Source: Actinomycetes bacterium (GTDB lineage: Bacteria > Actinomycetota > Acidimicrobiia > Acidimicrobiales > RAAP-2). Taken from it: a DNA stretch of 64,000 bases. Shown piece by piece: positions 60,297 to 64,000 of the stretch. Within the stretch, counting starts at the first letter, position 1; each line of letters opens with the position of its first letter. The position numbers and the translations under genes were made by a program. The stretch covers positions 42,649 to 106,648 of the forward strand of contig JAJYYG010000070.1 of NCBI GenBank assembly GCA_021801235.1. The letters are read 5' to 3'. The notes under the pieces are model-generated. The model saw only the letters and a program-made list of their open reading frames with translations, did not search any database and was not told the origin of the DNA.

Positions 60297-61835
60297 TCAG
60301 CGGTCGGGCAGACGGTAGCGCGGTGGAGCGCCGCCGACGACCACCGTACGGCCGATCAGGTCCGGGAGGTCGGTCCGCGCCATCTCGGCGGTGACCGAAC
60401 CGTCGGCGGGGCCGGCGGCCACCTGCCGGCCGTCGGGGAGCCGGGCGATCAGCGGTGCCCCGGTCGGGTCCCCGCCTCCGTCGCGGAGCACGGTGGCGGT
60501 CACCACTGTCGCCACCGTCTCCTCCGGGACCTCGAGGGCCACCGCCAGCGCGCTGCTCTCGATCCGCCGCTGCTCCCGGGAGGTGTCGCCCAGGTGGAAC
60601 CCGCCGGGCGGCGGGTGGGTGGCGTAGAGGCCGGCGGCGTGCTTGGTCACGAACCACCCGAGCCCGGTGGCGAGCCCGAACCGTGTCCCGGTCCCCGCCC
60701 CGCCCCGGAGACGGTCGGTCACCGAGGCGATCCCGTGGGTCGTGTAGTTGTTCCCCGGTCCGCCGAAGTAGGGCAGCCCGCCGGTGGTGGTCAGGCCGCG
60801 CCGGTCGTCGGGCGCCAGCCCGAGCGCGTCGCAGGCGATCTCGATCGCCGAGGGGAAGCACGAGTACAGATCGACGACGCCGACGTCGTCGATGCCGACG
60901 GCCGGTGCCCCGTTCCCGGCGGCCAGGTGCGCGGCGTCGAAGAGCGCGGTGCCGACGGCGGCGATCGCCGGCGACGCCCCGAGGTCGGGGCGGGCCGTCG
61001 GGTACCGGACGTCGGTGGCCTCGGCCCCGGACCAGACGAACACGGCCCGGTCCGCCACCCCCGCCCGGCGGGCGGCGCCGAGCGAGCACACCACCAGCGC
61101 CGCTCCCTGGTCGGAGCCGAGGAAGGCGGTCATCCGCTTGGTGTAGGGCTCGCACACCACGCGGTTGGCCGGGGAGGGCGTGGCGATCTCCGCCGCCGTC
61201 AACTCCGTCGGGAACCAGGCGTAGGGGTTGGCGGCGGCCACCCGGGTGAACGGCGCCAGCAACGTCCCGATCGCCCGGCGCTGCCCGCCGGTGTCGCGCC
61301 CGGCCCGGGCGGCCAGCACGTTCTCGAAGAGCGGGTAGATCTGCACCGGCAGCACCAGGCCGATCGCCGACTCGGCCGGCCCGACCCCCGGCAGGTCGTC
61401 GCCGACCGAAGGGTCCGGCGGGCGGGAGGTGTCCCCGTCGTCACGCGGCAGCCCGGCCCGGTGCCGGGCCCGGTAGGAGCGGATGCCCTCGGCCCCGGCG
61501 ATCAGGGTGACCGACAGCGAGCCGTCGGCGATGGCGGCCGCCGCCCGGTTCACCAGCCACTGGGGCGAGTTCCCCCCGATGGTGGTCACCTCGCAGGTCG
61601 CCCCGGGGATCCCCAGCCGGTCGGCGAGCTCCGACGCCGGGGCCGGGCCGGACCGGGTGAGGACGTTGACCACCGAGACCCTCTCGACGCGGTCACGGAG
61701 ACGCGGGACGCCGGCGAGGGCCGCTTCGCTCGCCCGGGTCATGAGGTCGAGCGGCGTCACCAGTGCGTCGCGCTCGATGGACTGGCCCGACGCGATCACC
61801 ACCGGGGTGCGGTCTGGGTCGGTCCGGGGTGCCAT
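60297..61835 (-). CDS. Thiolase-like protein (acetyl-CoA acetyltransferase family, SCP-x/TLP type)
   Basis: 512 residues. The N-terminal thiolase fold shows VNVLTRSGPAPASELADRLG and the TIGGNSPQWLVNRAAAAI helix where classical thiolases have the acyl-accepting Cys; no Cys is visible in that motif. GGLPYFGGPGNNYTTHGIAS holds the GN..xxHG catalytic-loop histidine. The C-terminal ~110 residues (after LYATHPPPGGF) form an extra OB-like domain known from thiolase-like protein 1. Thioester chemistry on acyl-CoA is likely but may not be Claisen condensation. Start ATG 61835; TAGGTT lies 11 bases upstream. Confidence 0.82.
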   Translation of the reverse strand: MAPRTDPDRTPVVIASGQSIERDALVTPLDLMTRASEAALAGVPRLRDRVERVSVVNVLTRSGPAPASELADRLGIPGATCEVTTIGGNSPQWLVNRAAAAIADGSLSVTLIAGAEGIRSYRARHRAGLPRDDGDTSRPPDPSVGDDLPGVGPAESAIGLVLPVQIYPLFENVLAARAGRDTGGQRRAIGTLLAPFTRVAAANPYAWFPTELTAAEIATPSPANRVVCEPYTKRMTAFLGSDQGAALVVCSLGAARRAGVADRAVFVWSGAEATDVRYPTARPDLGASPAIAAVGTALFDAAHLAAGNGAPAVGIDDVGVVDLYSCFPSAIEIACDALGLAPDDRRGLTTTGGLPYFGGPGNNYTTHGIASVTDRLRGGAGTGTRFGLATGLGWFVTKHAAGLYATHPPPGGFHLGDTSREQRRIESSALAVALEVPEETVATVVTATVLRDGGGDPTGAPLIARLPDGRQVAAGPADGSVTAEMARTDLPDLIGRTVVVGGAPPRYRLPDR

Positions 61836-61846
61836 GGTCGGCTGGC

Positions 61847-61852
61847 AACCTA
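61847..61852 (-). promoter_or_regulatory. Possible -10 of the thiolase-like gene
   Basis: TAGGTT on the minus strand ends 11 bases before ATG 61835, giving a leader of about four bases. Confidence 0.35.
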
Positions 61853-61861
61853 CCACCGGGG

Positions 61862-61927
61862 CCCTGCCGGCTGGCAGGCTGTGCCGATGAACCCTGCCGG
61901 CTGGCAGGCTGTGCCGATGAACCCTGC
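61862..61927 (+). repeat. 30-bp tandem duplication containing the start codon of the beta-glucosidase gene
   Basis: Two perfect 30-base copies (61862-61891 and 61892-61921) plus six bases of a third. Each copy holds a CCTGCC/GGCAGG hairpin and an ATG (61887 and 61917), so both start codons have the same 25-base upstream context. Confidence 0.95.
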
Positions 61928-63419
61928 GCCCGCACCCTTGTCTGACCTCCCGGAGCGGTCCGGAAGGGTCCTTCCCCCGGGATTCCTCTTCGGCGTCGCC
62001 ACCGCCGGCTTCCAGGTCGAAGGCGGGTTCAACGGTCCGGGGGGGCCGGCGAACAACTGGGCGACGTGGGAGCGCACCGGGCGGGTCGAGCCCTCGGGGA
62101 ACGCCGTCGGCTTCTGGGAGCACCCCGAGGAGGCGCTCGACCGGGCCGCCGGCCTGGGGTGCAACAGCTTCCGGTTCGGCCTCGAGTGGGCGCGGGTGGA
62201 GCCCCGGGAGGGGCAGATCGACACGGGCGCGCTGGAACGCTACGGCCGCATCGTCGACGGCTGCCTCGAGCGGGGCATGGAGCCCCTGGTGACGCTCCTG
62301 CACTTCACCCATCCGTCGTGGCTCGGGGAGGAGTTCTGGCTGCGCGCCGACTCGCCCGACCGCTTCCTCGGCTGGGTGGAGCTGGCGGTCGGGGCGCTCG
62401 CCGGCCGGGTCCGGCACTGGGTGACCCTCAACGAGATCAACGTGCTGGCCTTCGGATCCTGGCTCCTCGGGGTGTTCCCGCCCGGTCGGCGCCTGGCCTT
62501 CGGCGACCATGCGGTGGCCACCGACAACCTGCTCGCCGCCCACGTGGTCGGTTACGACGCCATCCACCGCGCTCGTCCGGACGCGGTCGTCACCACCAAC
62601 AACGGGTGCGCCAGCGCCTACGACCTCGACCGGCTCCTGACCGACCTGCTGATGGCCCGGAGCCTCGGGGTGGAGCGGGAGGACCTCGACCGGTGGATCG
62701 GCGACCGTCGTGCCGGCCACGCCGCCGCACTGCCTCCTCCCGCCGGCAGGGGCGGGATCGAGCGCCTGGTGCGCGAGGGTCTCTCCGCCCTCTCGCCCTA
62801 CGGCCGGCGCCGCGGCGGTGCACGGGACCGCTCGCCGCGGCGGGCGGTCGACGCGGTGTACGCCAGCGCCTACGAGCGGACCCTGGACGCGGTCGGTCTC
62901 GACTACTACGACCCGATGGTGGGCCGGCACCTGCGGGCTCCGGGCCACCGTACGGCGGGGGGCCGGAGTTGGCCGCCGGCCAGGGCCCTCTGGGACGACG
63001 TCCCCGAACCGGGGGGACTGTCCCGGTGGTTGCGCACCCAGCAGGCGCTGTCCCCGGGCGTGCCGCTGTGGGTGGTGGAGAACGGGCTCTGCAACCGGGT
63101 GCGGAACGGGCGCTCCTACCCGCGGCTCGACGGGTGGGACCGGCCGCGCTACCTGCGCGAGCACCTGGCGGCGACGGTGGCCGCCGTCGACTCCGGGGTG
63201 CCGGTCGCCGGGTACTGGCACTGGTCGCTGGTCGACAACTACGAGTGGGGCTCTTACGAACCGAGGTTCGGTCTGTTCGGGGTGGACCGCCATCGGGGCG
63301 AGAGCGGCTACCGGTGGATGGAGACGGATGCGCTGGGCGCAGACGCAGCGGGGACCTATCGGCGGATCATCGCCGGGCTCCGGGACGGAGACCGGTCGGT
63401 GCTGGATGCTGCACCCTGA
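61887..63419 (+). CDS. Glycoside hydrolase family 1 beta-glucosidase-like protein
   Basis: 510 residues from ATG 61887, or 500 from ATG 61917 in the second repeat copy. FLFGVATAGFQVEGG is the N-terminal GH1 signature. The acid/base glutamate is in WVTLNEINVLAFG (usually TLNEP), and the nucleophile is in PLWVVENGLCN (usually ITENG). HFTHPSWL and YWHWSLVDNYEWGSYEPRFG complete the active site. No signal peptide, so cytoplasmic. The E-I-N after the acid/base and the AGFQVEGG start occur in a divergent GH1 subgroup, so the preferred sugar is uncertain. Divergent from the thiolase-like gene. Confidence 0.9.
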   Translation: MNPAGWQAVPMNPAPAPLSDLPERSGRVLPPGFLFGVATAGFQVEGGFNGPGGPANNWATWERTGRVEPSGNAVGFWEHPEEALDRAAGLGCNSFRFGLEWARVEPREGQIDTGALERYGRIVDGCLERGMEPLVTLLHFTHPSWLGEEFWLRADSPDRFLGWVELAVGALAGRVRHWVTLNEINVLAFGSWLLGVFPPGRRLAFGDHAVATDNLLAAHVVGYDAIHRARPDAVVTTNNGCASAYDLDRLLTDLLMARSLGVEREDLDRWIGDRRAGHAAALPPPAGRGGIERLVREGLSALSPYGRRRGGARDRSPRRAVDAVYASAYERTLDAVGLDYYDPMVGRHLRAPGHRTAGGRSWPPARALWDDVPEPGGLSRWLRTQQALSPGVPLWVVENGLCNRVRNGRSYPRLDGWDRPRYLREHLAATVAAVDSGVPVAGYWHWSLVDNYEWGSYEPRFGLFGVDRHRGESGYRWMETDALGADAAGTYRRIIAGLRDGDRSVLDAAP

Positions 63420-63701
63420 CGTCGCCCGTCGCGGTCCCCCCGGAAGGCGCGTTTCAGCAATTCGGCCGACGTGCCGATGGGAGTCCGGAAGAAGGGATTT
63501 GGACTATCCACCCGTGATGGCGTGGACTAACGTTTCCCCGGCGAGCCGACCGGACCGTCTCGAACGGCCCGGGCCAGGCACCGGAAGAGACGTCGGCCAG
63601 CCGGTGCGGACGGTCCCGATCGGCAGCGGGGTGCAGGACGATGGACACGAGGTCGGGCGGCGGGCCACGTCCGGGACATTCGATTCGAGGGGGATGACCG
63701 A
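63420..63701 (+). other. Intergenic region with a possible promoter
   Basis: 282 bases without a convincing gene, less GC-rich than its surroundings between about 63450 and 63540. TAACGT (63528-63533) fits TANNNT and would give a leader of about 165 bases to the next gene, ending in GAGGGGG before GTG 63702. No riboswitch consensus was recognised. Confidence 0.4.
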
Positions 63702-64000
63702 GTGCGAGCACCGAGCGAGACAGCGGCGAAGTCGGCCCCTGTGACGCATCGCCGGGGTACCGACGGCCGTGCCGTGTCGGCCAAGGTCCAGCGGAGACGC
63801 CTCATCGCGGTCGGCGCCGTCTTCGTGCTGGCCATCGCCCTGCTGGTGTTCCCGAAGGTCACCTCGTCCCAGGCGGCGGCCCTCACCACCCGGGTCACCA
63901 CCCTCCCCGGTCAGACCCCGATGAACGCGCCGTTCTCTGCCGGCACGACGGTGGGCGGCTACCCGTGCGGCCCGGGCCTCCGCCAGGTGCCCTGGTCCGC
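63702..64000 (+). CDS. Secreted or membrane-anchored protein, N-terminal part (cut by window end)
   Basis: 99 codons from GTG 63702 and open to the end of the window. A basic N-terminus (KVQRRRLIAVGAVFVLAIAL) with a hydrophobic core, then VTSSQAAALTTRV, looks like a signal peptide with cleavage near SQAAA. The mature part starts with a Thr-rich stretch, then GGYPCGPGLRQVPWS. GAGGGGG at about 63687-63693 is a suitable ribosome site. Too little is present to assign a family. Confidence 0.6.
   Translation, partial: MRAPSETAAKSAPVTHRRGTDGRAVSAKVQRRRLIAVGAVFVLAIALLVFPKVTSSQAAALTTRVTTLPGQTPMNAPFSAGTTVGGYPCGPGLRQVPWS

Noticed and set aside
59511..61886. In-frame extension upstream of the beta-glucosidase
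   Set aside because: Antisense to the crotonase and thiolase-like genes; the GH1 signature begins just after the duplicated start region.
1..64000. tRNA, rRNA, insertion sequences, prophage or plasmid origin
   Set aside because: No tRNA-like cloverleaf, rRNA segment, transposase, integrase or terminal inverted repeat was recognised; short gaps leave little room for them.

Overview
The window is a GC-rich, tightly packed bacterial chromosome segment from an actinomycete-type organism. The evidence is GTG-rich starts, a di-heme QcrC, a three-helix Rieske subunit, a CtaF-type subunit IV, and a complete nuoA-N operon preceded by a geranylgeranyl-reductase-family gene. The secreted GYWLVASDGG-type repeat protein and the general gene arrangement suggest class Acidimicrobiia, but that placement is an inference. 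No rRNA, tRNA, CRISPR array, insertion sequence or prophage was seen. No gap between genes exceeds 300 bases; the largest is 63420-63701. Layout. (1) 1-11500, plus strand: an early tetrapyrrole cluster, hemA (3' end) - hemC - cobA - [secreted repeat protein] - hemD - [DUF2079 membrane protein] - hemB - hemL, followed by two tandem paralogous membrane-anchored proteins of unknown function. (2) 11556-29579: a geranylgeranyl-reductase-family flavoprotein (probably menaquinone-related, minus strand) diverges from the full fourteen-gene nuoABCDEFGHIJKLMN operon, in which most genes overlap by 1-8 nt. (3) 29760-39911: membrane and ion-handling genes: LapA-like, K+ channel, CPA2 antiporter, an unknown membrane protein, a large metallophosphoesterase-like/MprF-like fusion (minus), a HAD phosphatase and a FUSC transporter. 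(4) 39782-45109, minus strand: the late heme operon hemE - hemH - hemY/cgoX, then lnt; helD diverges from it. (5) 47727-51720: ctaE-qcrCAB. (6) 51781-54555: an M20 amidohydrolase and a two-gene unit of a 2-oxoglutarate/Fe(II) oxygenase overlapping a formaldehyde-activating-enzyme (Fae) homologue. (7) 54596-57704, minus: ctaC-ctaD-ctaF. (8) 57844-61835, minus: a membrane protein, tatA, a CopD-like membrane protein, a crotonase and a thiolase-like protein. (9) 61887-64000: a GH1 beta-glucosidase and the 5' end of a secreted protein. How it works together: NADH is oxidised by complex I into menaquinone, which the bcc complex oxidises, passing electrons through QcrC to the CtaCDEF oxidase. Heme for both comes from the two hem clusters. 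TatA lies in the same neighbourhood as the Tat-dependent Rieske protein. Most notable observations: the oxygenase-Fae pair; the metallophosphoesterase-MprF fusion; an Lnt whose catalytic Cys position is Ser; recurrent TANNNT hexamers 6-9 nt upstream of start codons, suggesting widespread leaderless transcription; and a set of perfect tandem duplications, two of which multiply start codons.
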